Assembly (NCBI GenBank): GCA_036392375.1
Contig: DASVYC010000006.1
Location: 11,526 to 75,525, forward strand
Direction of reading: 5' to 3'
DNA from: JAFEBO01 sp036392375
GTDB lineage: Bacteria > Planctomycetota > Phycisphaerae > Phycisphaerales > UBA1924
DNA: 64,000 bases
The notes below the pieces were generated by a model. It saw only the letters and a program-made list of their open reading frames with translations, was not told the origin of the DNA and made no database searches. How positions within the stretch are numbered: position 1 is the first letter of the stretch; each line of letters begins with the position of its first letter. Below are positions 49,243 to 57,317 of this stretch, piece after piece. A program made the translations under genes and the position numbers.

Positions 49243-49527
49243 TCACCCCTCACCCCTCACCCCTTCCGTCTTCCTCTTCCAGTACTCCGCCGAAGGCAGC
49301 ACTTCCTCCACCTCAAAGTCCACCAGGTCACTCCACGCCGCCACCCACTGATCCAACAGCGCCCGCGTCGGCGACTCCATGATCTGAAAGCACCGCGACC
49401 CATCCAGCGGCAACCAACTCCCGTGGTACGTCACCCCCTCGGGCATCAGCCGCCCCTTGGTGCGGAACCGCTCCGCCATCGCATCCTGCCGGCCGGGTTT
49501 GAAACGCTCGATGACCATGAAGAGCAT
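49243..49527 (-). CDS. DUF3303 family protein
   Basis: This is 94 residues: MLFMVIERFKPGRQDAMAER, GVTYHGSWLPLDGSRCFQIM and SDLVDFEVEEVLPSAEYWKR match DUF3303, small cytosolic ferredoxin-like-fold proteins of unknown function. The last residues (TEGVRGEG) are encoded by the CCCCTCA repeat that follows, so the repeat has probably overwritten or extended the natural C-terminus. It stands alone. Confidence 0.8.
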   Translation of the reverse strand: MLFMVIERFKPGRQDAMAERFRTKGRLMPEGVTYHGSWLPLDGSRCFQIMESPTRALLDQWVAAWSDLVDFEVEEVLPSAEYWKRKTEGVRGEG

Positions 49528-49611
49528 CCGCCAGCTACGAGCGAAGCCTTACGCGGGTTCAACTCTCTCGACTTCCTCCCCCACTCCCCCACTCCCCCAC
49601 TGCCCCACTCC

Positions 49612-49649
49612 AAAAAACACCACCGCCCCACGTTCTCTGTGGGGCGGCG
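49612..49649 (-). terminator. intrinsic terminator of the B12-fold gene
   Basis: Minus strand: CCGCCCCAC-agagaac-GTGGGGCGG followed by TGGTGTTTTTT, 40 bases after the stop at 49688. Confidence 0.8.
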
Positions 49650-49687
49650 GGAGAGAGTTCCAGTTTTCCAGCGTTGCTGATCTCGGC

Positions 49688-50431
49688 TTACGCCGCACGA
49701 CGCTTCTTCATCGCCGCACGAGCCTCGGCGCGGGCTTGGACCGCACGCACCTGCTCCTGCTGCTCGCGCTCGCGGCGGAGCGACAGGAACTGCTCGGGGT
49801 TGATGAGCAGCGAAACGAGTTCCAGCGGCGATCCGGCGTGCAGACGGGCGCCGATCTCGTCGGCCAGGCCCTCGGCACGGTTGAAGACGCCGCCGCCGAC
49901 CGCGATCTGGGTCTTCTGGCAGGCGTTGATTTCCTTGAGCTGATCGACCAGCGAACGCACGCCCGGCAGGTCGCTCGCGGCGGAGCAGAACATGACGAGG
50001 TAGTTCGGCTGGTTCTCCTGCACATGGGCGAGCACCTCGTCGGCAGGAATGCCGCCGCCGCCGAAGGTCACCTGGAAGCCCGCGGCCTCGAGCATGTCCA
50101 CGGCGATCTGCGCACCCAGCTCTTCACCTTCCGCGTTGCCGCAGCATGCAAAGACGGTCTTGCCGTTGAACGCCTGCCGGGGCAGACGTGCGGCGGTCTG
50201 ATCGACCAGCACGCGGAGCAGGCGAGTCGAGAAGTGGTACCCGATCCGCGAGAGCTGATCGGCGCGGTGCATGCGATCGATGAGCTCGTGGGTGGGCCAG
50301 AAGAGGTTGGTCAGCACGCGGGCCGGCCCGGCGCCGCCGTCGATCGACTCTTCGACAATGCGGCGGGCCGCGGGACGGTCGCCGTTGACGACTGCTTCGA
50401 AGAGACGTTCGACAAGAATTTCCTGAGCCAT
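49688..50431 (-). CDS. B12-binding-fold protein lacking the lower-ligand histidine
   Basis: This is 247 residues. A helical cap domain (about 1-90: EILVERLFEAVVNGDRPAAR, FWPTHELIDRMHRADQLSRI) precedes a Rossmann-like B12-binding domain: VFACCGNAEGEELGAQIAVD, AAGFQVTFGGGGIPADEV, VMFCSAASDLPGVRSLVDQL and IAVGGGVFNRAEG. In cobalamin-binding proteins the loop is (D/E)xHxxG; here it is GEELG, with Glu at the His position. It may bind cobalamin base-on, another ligand or none. The tail is Arg/Ala/Gln-rich. CarH-type light or B12 sensors share this two-domain part but need a DNA-binding domain, which is absent. Two 13-bp direct repeats lie upstream. Confidence 0.8.
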   Translation of the reverse strand: MAQEILVERLFEAVVNGDRPAARRIVEESIDGGAGPARVLTNLFWPTHELIDRMHRADQLSRIGYHFSTRLLRVLVDQTAARLPRQAFNGKTVFACCGNAEGEELGAQIAVDMLEAAGFQVTFGGGGIPADEVLAHVQENQPNYLVMFCSAASDLPGVRSLVDQLKEINACQKTQIAVGGGVFNRAEGLADEIGARLHAGSPLELVSLLINPEQFLSLRREREQQEQVRAVQARAEARAAMKKRRAA

Positions 50432-50900
50432 TTCGGTTGATCTCCGCCAGTGAGATCTGCGGGGAGGGGGGTTGGTCCGCAGATCTCAAGCCCGCCGCGG
50501 TCGGTCCCGACCAGCCGGCGGTTGTTTTCGAAGACCCGCTGATCCTCGGCGGGCGGACGAGGCTCCTCGTCCGGTGTTTCGTGATCGGGAGCCTCCGCGG
50601 CGAAGCGTGAAGTTTGCACGCGTCGGCAGCAAACGGGCGCAGAACTAAATACGTCCTATAATAACGCTTTTCTGGCAGATACTGATGGCTTTATCGTATT
50701 TTGTTTGCTACGTCCTATAATCCATTTGGCCAGATTCAGCTTGGAAGCCGCGCGAAATCGCGCCGCACAAACCCTTGGGTTTACGCAGTTTCACGCCCGC
50801 GGGCGCAACAAAAGAACCGCCGCGGCGAGGTCCAGGCCCTTGGGATCAGCCTGCACTCCCGCCGCGGCGGCGATCGGAATCGAGTTGTCCACGCCGCGGC
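50432..50900. other. 469-base gap with AT-rich direct repeats
   Basis: TACGTCCTATAAT occurs at 50650-50662 and again at 50709-50721, 59 bases apart, in an AT-rich island. No gene is supported. Near 50815-50870 two CCGCCGCGGCG(G) palindromes followed by TTCTTTTGTT on the minus strand may terminate the sulfurtransferase gene. Confidence 0.6.
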
Positions 50901-51815
50901 TCAGCGCTCGATCGGCACCCCGATCACGCTGCCGTACTCCGTCCACGAGCCGTCATAGTTCCGCACGTGCGGCAGGCCCAAGAGGTACTTGAGCACAAAC
51001 CACGTGTGGCTGCTCCGCTCGCCGATGCGGCAATACGCGATCGTCGCCTTGTCCGGGCTCACCTTGGCTTCATCCAGATAGAGCTGCTTCAGCTCGATCG
51101 CGGACTTGAAGGTGCCGTCGGCGTTCACGGCCTTCGCCCACGGCACGTTCGCGGCCCCGGGGACGTGGCCCGCACGCTGCGCGGTCTCGGTCATGCCCGG
51201 GGGTGCGATCACCTTGCCGGTGAACTCATCGACGCTGCGGACGTCCACGAGGTTGGCCTTGCGATGGCCTGGTTCTCCCCTCGCGACTTCGATGACGTCG
51301 GTCAGCCGCGCACGCAGACTCTCGTTGACGCCAACCACGCGGTAGCGCGTGAGCTGGATGTTGGGACGCTCGGGCGTGAGCGGCAGGCTCTCGCCGGCGA
51401 GCCACTTGGTGCGTCCGCCGTTGAGCAAACGAACGTCCTCGTGCCCGTAGTGCTTGAAAAGCCAGAACGCGTACGCCGCGAACCAGTTGTTGTTGTCGCC
51501 ATACAGCACGACCGTGTCGTGGTTGGCGATGCCCTTGCGGCTCAGGAGTTCCTCGAACTGGTCGCGCCCGATGATGTCGCGGCGGACCTGATCCTGCAGC
51601 TCCGTCTGCCAGTTGAGCGCGACGGCTCGGGGGATGTGCCCGACGTCGTACGCCTTGGTGTCGACGTCAACCTCCACGAACTTGACGCTCGGGTTGGTCA
51701 GGTTGGCCTTGGCCCACGCGACGTCCACGAGGACTTCGGGATGGGCGTAGGTGGCGGGCGGATTCTGGGCAGCGGCGGCCTTCGACGACGAGGCTGGGGC
51801 GGTGATGGTGCTCAT
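50901..51815 (-). CDS. thiosulfate/3-mercaptopyruvate sulfurtransferase (two rhodanese domains)
   Basis: This is 304 residues from the ATG at 51815 (AAGGAG six bases upstream). Two rhodanese domains are present: the first has VEVDVDTKAYDVGHIPRAVA and TVVLYGDNNNWFAAYAFW. The second has ANLVDVRSVDEFTG and the active-site loop AYCRIGERSSHTWF with catalytic Cys. The CRIGER loop is typical of thiosulfate sulfurtransferases. A short N-terminal Ala/Ser extension has no clear signal. A 34-codon upstream ORF and two terminator-like hairpins precede it. The cysteine synthase gene is further upstream on the same strand. Confidence 0.92.
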   Translation of the reverse strand: MSTITAPASSSKAAAAQNPPATYAHPEVLVDVAWAKANLTNPSVKFVEVDVDTKAYDVGHIPRAVALNWQTELQDQVRRDIIGRDQFEELLSRKGIANHDTVVLYGDNNNWFAAYAFWLFKHYGHEDVRLLNGGRTKWLAGESLPLTPERPNIQLTRYRVVGVNESLRARLTDVIEVARGEPGHRKANLVDVRSVDEFTGKVIAPPGMTETAQRAGHVPGAANVPWAKAVNADGTFKSAIELKQLYLDEAKVSPDKATIAYCRIGERSSHTWFVLKYLLGLPHVRNYDGSWTEYGSVIGVPIER

Positions 51816-51874
51816 GCGATGCTCCTTCGTGATTCGAAACCGGTGAACGGACAACTGCGGCTCTGGCCGCACAG

Positions 51875-51921
51875 AAAAACTCGGCGGGACGCCGGGGAAC
51901 GGAAAACCGGCGCCCCGCCGG
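51875..51921 (-). terminator. tandem terminator-like hairpins in the sulfurtransferase leader
   Basis: On the minus strand CCGGCG-ggg-CGCCGG-TTTT (51921-51903) is followed by CGGCG-tcc-CGCCG-AG-TTTTT (51894-51875). Both lie between the 34-codon ORF and the sulfurtransferase start. Confidence 0.7.
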
Positions 51922-51968
51922 TCACGGGATGAGGTCCCTGACTCGAATCAGGGCCTTGAGGAGCCAGC

Positions 51969-52073
51969 TCAACACTTCTCGCCGTCGGCGCGGAGGCGCC
52001 AACATTTCAGCGGCCCGCGGCGTTCGTGGTAGTAGCGGGCGTAGGGCCGACGCGCGGCTCGATTCTCCGACAT
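51969..52073 (-). CDS. 34-residue basic Cys-containing small protein or leader peptide
   Basis: The ATG at 52073 is preceded by a perfect AGGAGG five bases upstream. The peptide begins MSENRAARRPYARYYHERRG and ends PLKCWRLRADGEKC, with two cysteines, one at the last codon. No homologue is recognised. It lies 153 bases before the sulfurtransferase gene, with two terminator-like hairpins between. It may be a leader peptide for attenuation or an independent small protein with its own terminators. Confidence 0.6.
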   Translation of the reverse strand: MSENRAARRPYARYYHERRGPLKCWRLRADGEKC

Positions 52074-52089
52074 GCGAACCTCCTGAAAA

Positions 52090-52188
52090 CTCTCTTCAAC
52101 CTCCAACATTCCCCCACTCCTCTCTCCCCCCAGCCCCTCTCTCCCCTCTCGAACCTCTCTCCCCACTCCCCCCGCCCTCTCTCCTTCT
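52090..52188. repeat. polypyrimidine tract
   Basis: About 100 bases of nearly pure C/T on the plus strand, built from CTCTCTCCCC and CCCCCACTCC units, between the small ORF and cysteine synthase. Confidence 0.85.
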
Positions 52189-52244
52189 GGTGTCTGGCGA
52201 ACGCCAGGTTCAATGCAGTTGTGATTCAGAACGTCAGTGACCCA

Positions 52245-52265
52245 CTCGCTGACGCTCGGGGCTCG
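52245..52265. repeat. REP-like element, degenerate copy
   Basis: CTCGCTGACGCTCGGGGCTCG shares the first 11 bases and GGCTC tail with the element flanking the RAYT (CTCGCTGACGC...GGCTC). Confidence 0.5.
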
Positions 52266-52277
52266 TTTCGATCAGGA

Positions 52278-53270
52278 TCACTCGGCAAGCTCCGGAACGT
52301 GCTTCGCAAAGCTCGACACGTACTTGAACGCGTTGTCGCAGAAGATCATGACGCCCACACCTCTCTGATTCGTGTCGCGCTCGAGCACTCGCCGAGCGCC
52401 CTCGTAGATCAAGCCGCTGCTCGGCCCGGCCAGCAATCCCTCGGCGCGTGCCAGCTCGACCGCCCGCGTGTACGCAAGCTCGAACGGGATCTCGAGGATC
52501 TCATCGATCAGAGACTCGTCGAACAGCTTGGTGACATGCAGCTCGCTCGTGTTCCGCAGGCCCGGCACATCATGCCCCTCGCTCGGCTGCACGGCGATGA
52601 TTTTGATCGCCGGGTTCTTGGCCTTCAGGAACTTCGAAAGCCCCGTCGCCGTGCCGCTGGTGCCCAGCGAGACAAACACGTGCGTGACCTTTCCATCCGT
52701 CTGACGCCAGATCTCCGGCCCGGTCGTGCGAATGTGTGCCTGGACATTCAGCTCATTCTCGTACTGGTTCGGCATCACATACCGCTCGCCCTGCGCTTTC
52801 GCGTACGAGCGTGCGATGCCGATCGAACCCTCCCCCATGCCGGGGCTCGGGCACATCTGGTCGTTGATGACATCCACGTCCGCCCCGAGCAACCGGAGCA
52901 GCACCCGCTTCTCCACCGGCACCTTCTGCGGCACCACCGCCCGCATCGAGTAGCCGCGCACGCCGGCGAGCGCCGCAAGGCTCAGGCCGGTGTTCCCGCT
53001 CGTGGGCTCGACGATGCCGCGCCCGGAAGTCTCCCTCTTCTCACGCGACTCGGGATGCTTGAGCTGGCCGCGGGCTTCGAGGTCCTGAATCATTTGCCAC
53101 GCGGCACGGTCCTTCACCGATCCAAACGGGTTCTGCCACTCCAGCTTCGCGTAGAGCGTGAACGTCTCCCGCGCCGGGTTCAGCCGATTCACACGCACCA
53201 ACGGCGAGGGATTCTCCTCGCTCGGCAGCATCTCGATGATCGAGTCGTAGACGCGGGTGTTGTGATTCAT
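52278..53270 (-). CDS. cysteine synthase (O-acetylserine sulfhydrylase) family
   Basis: This is 330 residues from MNHNTRVYDSIIEMLPSEEN. PLP lysine is in the GSVKDRAAW motif. PTSGNTGLSLAALAGVRGY and the glycine-rich VSLGTSGTATGLSKFL phosphate loop are conserved. It makes cysteine from O-acetylserine and sulfide; some relatives are cystathionine beta-synthases or use other nucleophiles. It stands upstream of the sulfurtransferase on the same strand, suggesting shared sulfur metabolism. No strong Shine-Dalgarno is visible. Confidence 0.9.
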   Translation of the reverse strand: MNHNTRVYDSIIEMLPSEENPSPLVRVNRLNPARETFTLYAKLEWQNPFGSVKDRAAWQMIQDLEARGQLKHPESREKRETSGRGIVEPTSGNTGLSLAALAGVRGYSMRAVVPQKVPVEKRVLLRLLGADVDVINDQMCPSPGMGEGSIGIARSYAKAQGERYVMPNQYENELNVQAHIRTTGPEIWRQTDGKVTHVFVSLGTSGTATGLSKFLKAKNPAIKIIAVQPSEGHDVPGLRNTSELHVTKLFDESLIDEILEIPFELAYTRAVELARAEGLLAGPSSGLIYEGARRVLERDTNQRGVGVMIFCDNAFKYVSSFAKHVPELAE

Positions 53271-53709
53271 GGCGATACCCCCGACACGTGCGCATGACAG
53301 CGCCGCGTGCGTTGGACGTGAAAGAACACTCAGAAGCGGTTCGAGCGACCGTTCGACGGATTCGAACAATGCTCAAGCGTTGGGACGCCTCGATCACATC
53401 GCGCGGTCACACACGCGTTGACTGAGTCGTCTTGTTCTGTTGGCCGGATACGCGGCAGGCTCGCGAGCAAGAGCAAAGAGCCCTGTTTTCTCGCTGATTA
53501 TCAGCAGCCGCGGCGGCCGCACGTACACAGCGCATCGGCCGCTCCTGCGACCAGACGCGACATGAGATGGGTGCAAACGTGCGGCATGAAGAAAACTCTT
53601 GGCGTTGTACCGCCCAAAGTCTAGATGCGGTTCGAGAAAATTCGTTTCGCTCCTGGAGAAGTTGTTCTGCGAACGCACCGAGCCCAATGGGGCAGGGGTC
53701 TCCCCCGGT
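53271..53709. other. 439-base intergenic region
   Basis: No gene is supported. TAGACT on the minus strand at 53618-53623 is a possible -10 box for the cysteine synthase gene, which would have a long leader. Nothing else is recognised. Confidence 0.35.
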
Positions 53710-54498
53710 CTACCGGTTGCTCGAAAAGTGTTTGTTCACATCGGCCATCATCTGCAGCGTCCGCTGCTGCTGGATCGGATTGCTGTGCTTGGCGACGTTG
53801 TTGTTGAGGAACGACATGATGCCCGAGGCCATGCGCGCGGAGCGCTCGGGTCCCATGCGCTCGCGCATCTTCTCGCGCTGCTCGGTCTCTTTCTTGACAT
53901 CGGCGAGGATCTCTTCGTCGGTGCGGTCGCCGCGGCCCGCAACCTGATCGGCGATCCGGGTCCACTCGATCACGGACTTCTCGAGGAACTTCTCTCGGTC
54001 GGCACCGGTGAGGCTCGCGTACTCGATGGCGCTCTTGTCCACCATGTCAAGCATGAGGCGGCTGGCGTTCGCCGCGATCTGCTCGCGGGCCTTGCCGCTG
54101 ATGCCAGCCGCGAACGAGGCGAGCATGGCCGAGTCGCTGCTGCTGGCGTCGCGCAAACGGTCGGCGAACTCGCGGATGAGCTTCAGACGCTCGTCGATCG
54201 AGAGACTGTTGAAATCGTCGCGGAGAAACGTGAACTCCGCGACGTCGTCGATGGGATCCAGGGCGTAGTCGGGCTTGTGGTGCAGGTCCCAGTAGATGTA
54301 CCCGCCGACGCCCGCCGCGAGAATCGCGACGGCGCCGAGACCGCCGGCCAATCGTCGCATGAACCGCGCGGAGCCGGTGTACGACGCGATCACGGCTTGC
54401 AGTCGCGGCCCGAGCGTCGGCCCCGCGGGCGCGACCGCCGCACCGGCCCGCTCCTGGTCCGAAAGCAGCGATTCAAACTGTCCGGGTCGGTTCGTCAT
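53710..54498 (-). CDS. single-span membrane protein of unknown function
   Basis: This is 262 residues from MTNRPGQFESLLSDQERAGA. A cytoplasmic N-terminus of about 48 residues is followed by one membrane segment (GGLGAVAILAAGVGGYIYW) and a helical, charged extracytoplasmic part (DDFNSLSIDERLKLIREFAD, EQREKMRERMGPERSARMAS). I recognise no family. The pseudopilin-like gene ends 49 bases upstream, so the two may be cotranscribed. Confidence 0.65.
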   Translation of the reverse strand: MTNRPGQFESLLSDQERAGAAVAPAGPTLGPRLQAVIASYTGSARFMRRLAGGLGAVAILAAGVGGYIYWDLHHKPDYALDPIDDVAEFTFLRDDFNSLSIDERLKLIREFADRLRDASSSDSAMLASFAAGISGKAREQIAANASRLMLDMVDKSAIEYASLTGADREKFLEKSVIEWTRIADQVAGRGDRTDEEILADVKKETEQREKMRERMGPERSARMASGIMSFLNNNVAKHSNPIQQQRTLQMMADVNKHFSSNR

Positions 54499-54547
54499 CG
54501 TGTGGCTCGGCAGAAGTCTCGGCATTATTCGTCGCGTCGATCGGAGG

Positions 54548-55222
54548 CTACTTCTTCGGGTTGCGGGGCTCCCGGAAGAGCTCGATGAAGAGGCTGTCGA
54601 TCTCGTTCTTCTCCGGCTGCTTGATGGACCAATCGACGCGCATGCCGCCGTCGAGATACAGAGCGTTGCGGCGGTCCTGACCCGGTCCGCGGCCGGTGTG
54701 CCACTGATCGGCGTCGGCAAGCACGGGCCACTTGCGCGTCTGGTACACCTTGGTCAGACTGAACTCCGGTCGCGCGAGATCGAGGGCGATGAAATCCGTT
54801 ACCAGCATGATCGTGCCCGGCCAGTACTCGTAGCTCGCCCCGGAGACCTTGTGCGTGGCGGCGTAGTTGCTCGCCGGGTCGGCGCTCCTGAGATCCGACG
54901 GACACTTCCACGGGTCGGCGACCGTGTACAGGCCGTCGTCGCCCTTCAAGGGGACCGGGGAATCCAGGAACTCCGAGATTACCTCGGGAAGCGTCTTGCG
55001 ATCAGGCGTGGAGAGCAGTCCCGCGGCGATGGGAAGCACGCCTTTGCTGCGGCTGTCCATGTACTGCTGCATCGCCTTACCGACGCTGGACAGATTCACC
55101 ATGCACTTCACCCGCCGCGCGTTCTCGCGGGCCCCGCCGAGGGCGGGGATGATGATGCCGATGAGCAACGCGATGATCGCGATGACGACGAGCAACTCGA
55201 TGAGGGTGAAGGCGCGGCGCAT
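54548..55222 (-). CDS. type IV pilin-like / pseudopilin protein
   Basis: This is 224 residues from MRRAFTLIELLVVIAIIALL. It has the prepilin peptidase motif (A/FTLIE) at the very start, followed by the hydrophobic assembly helix. The globular part resembles planctomycete pseudopilins (ARRVKCMVNLSSVGKAMQQY, ALYLDGGMRVDW near the end). It is likely assembled by a GspE/PilB-type ATPase such as the one at 4520. The open frame extends 28 residues upstream, but the prepilin motif fixes the start. Confidence 0.85.
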   Translation of the reverse strand: MRRAFTLIELLVVIAIIALLIGIIIPALGGARENARRVKCMVNLSSVGKAMQQYMDSRSKGVLPIAAGLLSTPDRKTLPEVISEFLDSPVPLKGDDGLYTVADPWKCPSDLRSADPASNYAATHKVSGASYEYWPGTIMLVTDFIALDLARPEFSLTKVYQTRKWPVLADADQWHTGRGPGQDRRNALYLDGGMRVDWSIKQPEKNEIDSLFIELFREPRNPKK

Positions 55223-55396
55223 GGGTCCCTTGCACGGTAGTGTTCGACGCCGGGGCGGGTTCGGATGATTGTTGGGAACCGATGCATCCCGGTGCCACGG
55301 CTTCACCGCTTAGGGTCAGGCCGTGATTGGACATGGGCCTCGCAACCGCACGGCCTGACGCAGAGCCGTCAAGCCCTGGCACCCCATACGGCAGGG

Positions 55397-56197
55397 CTAT
55401 CCGACCACGCCCCGGTAGCACACACAAATTCCCATCGTCAAGGCCTTCGCCGAGACGCCGCGGAAGCCCGCCGCACTCATCGCATCCCGCATCTGCTGTC
55501 GCGTCATGAACGTCCCCACGCTCTTGGGAAGGTACTTGTACGCGCCCGAGGTATCACCCGCGATCAGCGTCGCGGTGCGTGGCATGATCCAGCCGCAATA
55601 GAAGTCGTTGAACTGCTTCATCGGGAACCACTGCGGCTGATCAAACTCCAACACGACCAGCCGCCCACCCGGTCGGAGCACCCGCCGGAACTCGGCGAGC
55701 GCCTTCCCGGGCTGCGAAACGTTGCGGATACCGAACGCGATCGAGACAACATCGAAGGACGCGTCCGCGAACGGCAACGCCATCGCGTCGCCCTCGATGT
55801 ACGTCACCTTCGCGCTCTGCTCGGCGCTCAGGTTCCTCGGCTGCTTCTGCCGTGCAACATCGAGCATCGCGGCGGTGAAGTCGAGACCTGTGACCTTGGC
55901 GGCATCCGTGCGGGCGAACGCTTCGGTCAGATCGCCCGTGCCGCATGCGCAGTCGAGCACATGCTCGCCGGGGCGCACGCCCGCGACCCGCACGGCATAC
56001 CGCCGCCACGCCTGATCGCGCCAGAGTGAGTGGACACGGTTGTTGAGGTCGTAACTGCCCGCGATCGCCGAGAACATGCCCCGAACCTTCGCCGCCTTCT
56101 GCTCGTGCTGGTGCGGGTTGCGGGCCAGCTCGGCGTCACTCCAACGAGCGTCCGGAGTCGCGGCTGCGGGGGTGATATTGGATGATGGAACGCTCAT
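55397..56197 (-). CDS. UbiE/MenG quinone methyltransferase
   Basis: This is 266 residues. The class I methyltransferase starts with VRGMFSAIAGSYDLNNRVHS (typical UbiE/MenG), then VLDCACGTGDLTEAFAR (SAM motif I), VTYIEGDAMALPFADASFD, SIAFGIRNVSQPGKALAEF and YKYLPKSVGTFMT. It methylates demethylmenaquinone or the ubiquinone precursor; in this context menaquinone is more likely, an inference. A 40-residue disordered N-terminus precedes it. Confidence 0.92.
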   Translation of the reverse strand: MSVPSSNITPAAATPDARWSDAELARNPHQHEQKAAKVRGMFSAIAGSYDLNNRVHSLWRDQAWRRYAVRVAGVRPGEHVLDCACGTGDLTEAFARTDAAKVTGLDFTAAMLDVARQKQPRNLSAEQSAKVTYIEGDAMALPFADASFDVVSIAFGIRNVSQPGKALAEFRRVLRPGGRLVVLEFDQPQWFPMKQFNDFYCGWIMPRTATLIAGDTSGAYKYLPKSVGTFMTRQQMRDAMSAAGFRGVSAKALTMGICVCYRGVVG

Positions 56198-56272
56198 GCC
56201 GGTGCCGATCAATTCGCGGCCCGCGATCGTAGGGATTCGGGCTTGCAAGCCGATGCTAGACTGCGGGATGAG

Positions 56273-56304
56273 GGCATCAAGGCATCAGGGCATGAAGGCA
56301 TCGC
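56273..56304. repeat. 8-bp tandem repeat, four units
   Basis: GGCATCAA, GGCATCAG, GGCATGAA and GGCATCGC follow in series just before the M48 gene. They are the reverse complement of the TTGATGCC-type unit in the 49142-49234 array. Confidence 0.75.
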
Positions 56305-56318
56305 GTAGGAGAATCGCT

Positions 56319-57281
56319 ATGGGGCGTCTGATGGTCCGTCTGGCGTTCGTGGGTGTAGCGGCGGCTTCGATGGGTCTGGGTGCGTGCAGCACCAATCCCA
56401 CCACCGGGCGTTCGCAGCTCAACCTGCTCTCTAGAGACGACGAGGTCCGGCTCGGCACCGACGCCCGGCCTCAGATGCTGCAGGAGTACGGCGGCGAGGT
56501 CAAGAACGCCGAGCTCCGCAACTACGTCATCGAGATCGGGAAGAAACTCGCGGCCCAGACGGAGGCGGACAACCCGTCGCTGCCCTGGGAGTTCGCGCTG
56601 CTCGACAGCGACGTGATCAACGCGTTCGCGATCCCGGGCGGCAAGGTCTTCGTCAGCCGCGGGCTCGCCGCCAAGATGACCAACGAGGCCCAGATGGCGG
56701 GCGTGCTCGGGCACGAGATCGGTCACGTGACGGCCCGGCACATCAACGAGAAGATGACGCGCACGACCTTCGCGAACGCCGGGCTGGGGATCATCGGAGC
56801 CGCCATCGGTGGCGGAGGCGACGCGGTCACGGGGCTGGCGGGCCAGGCGGTCCAGCTCTCGCTCTTGAGCTACGACCGCGGACAGGAGAGCGAGGCCGAC
56901 GAGCTGGGCATGCGCTACATGACCAAGGTCGGGTACAACCCGGCCGGTCAGCTGCAGGTCATGCAGATACTCAAGGCCGCGGCCGGCAGCGGGAAGCAGC
57001 CCGAGTTCCTCTCGACCCATCCGCTGCCCGACACCCGCATCAAGCGGATCCAGGAGCTGCTCGCGACGAAGTACAAGGACACGCAGAACAACCCCGCGTT
57101 CAAGACCGGCGAGGCCGAGTTCAAGGCCCGTTTCCTGAGCAAGCTCGCGGCGATCGAGCAGCAGGAGCGGCTCGCGGACGCGGGCATCGGGCGCGTCGTG
57201 CCGCCGGAGTTCAACCCGTTCCCGTACCTGCCTGACATGCGGATGACCGCGGTGGTGTGCGTGCCGTCGTGCGATCACTGA
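56319..57281 (+). CDS. M48-family metalloprotease lipoprotein
   Basis: This is 320 residues from the ATG at 56319 (AGGAG seven bases upstream). A signal peptide ends in a lipobox LGAC with C23 as the modified cysteine. The zinc protease motif is GHEIGHVTARH, with the third ligand in QESEADELGMRYM. The order matches BepA/LoiP-type M48 proteases, which act on outer-membrane proteins in the periplasm. The C-terminus (about 30 residues) is unlike BepA, with no TPR domain visible. Confidence 0.92.
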   Translation: MGRLMVRLAFVGVAAASMGLGACSTNPTTGRSQLNLLSRDDEVRLGTDARPQMLQEYGGEVKNAELRNYVIEIGKKLAAQTEADNPSLPWEFALLDSDVINAFAIPGGKVFVSRGLAAKMTNEAQMAGVLGHEIGHVTARHINEKMTRTTFANAGLGIIGAAIGGGGDAVTGLAGQAVQLSLLSYDRGQESEADELGMRYMTKVGYNPAGQLQVMQILKAAAGSGKQPEFLSTHPLPDTRIKRIQELLATKYKDTQNNPAFKTGEAEFKARFLSKLAAIEQQERLADAGIGRVVPPEFNPFPYLPDMRMTAVVCVPSCDH

Positions 57282-57317
57282 AGACGCCGACCGCACTCAC
57301 AATTGGCTCGTCGGCAG

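Noticed and set aside
50650..50721. Two plus-strand promoters with perfect TATAAT
   Set aside because: No plus-strand gene follows and no -35 is at the right distance; I record the sequence as a direct repeat of unknown role.
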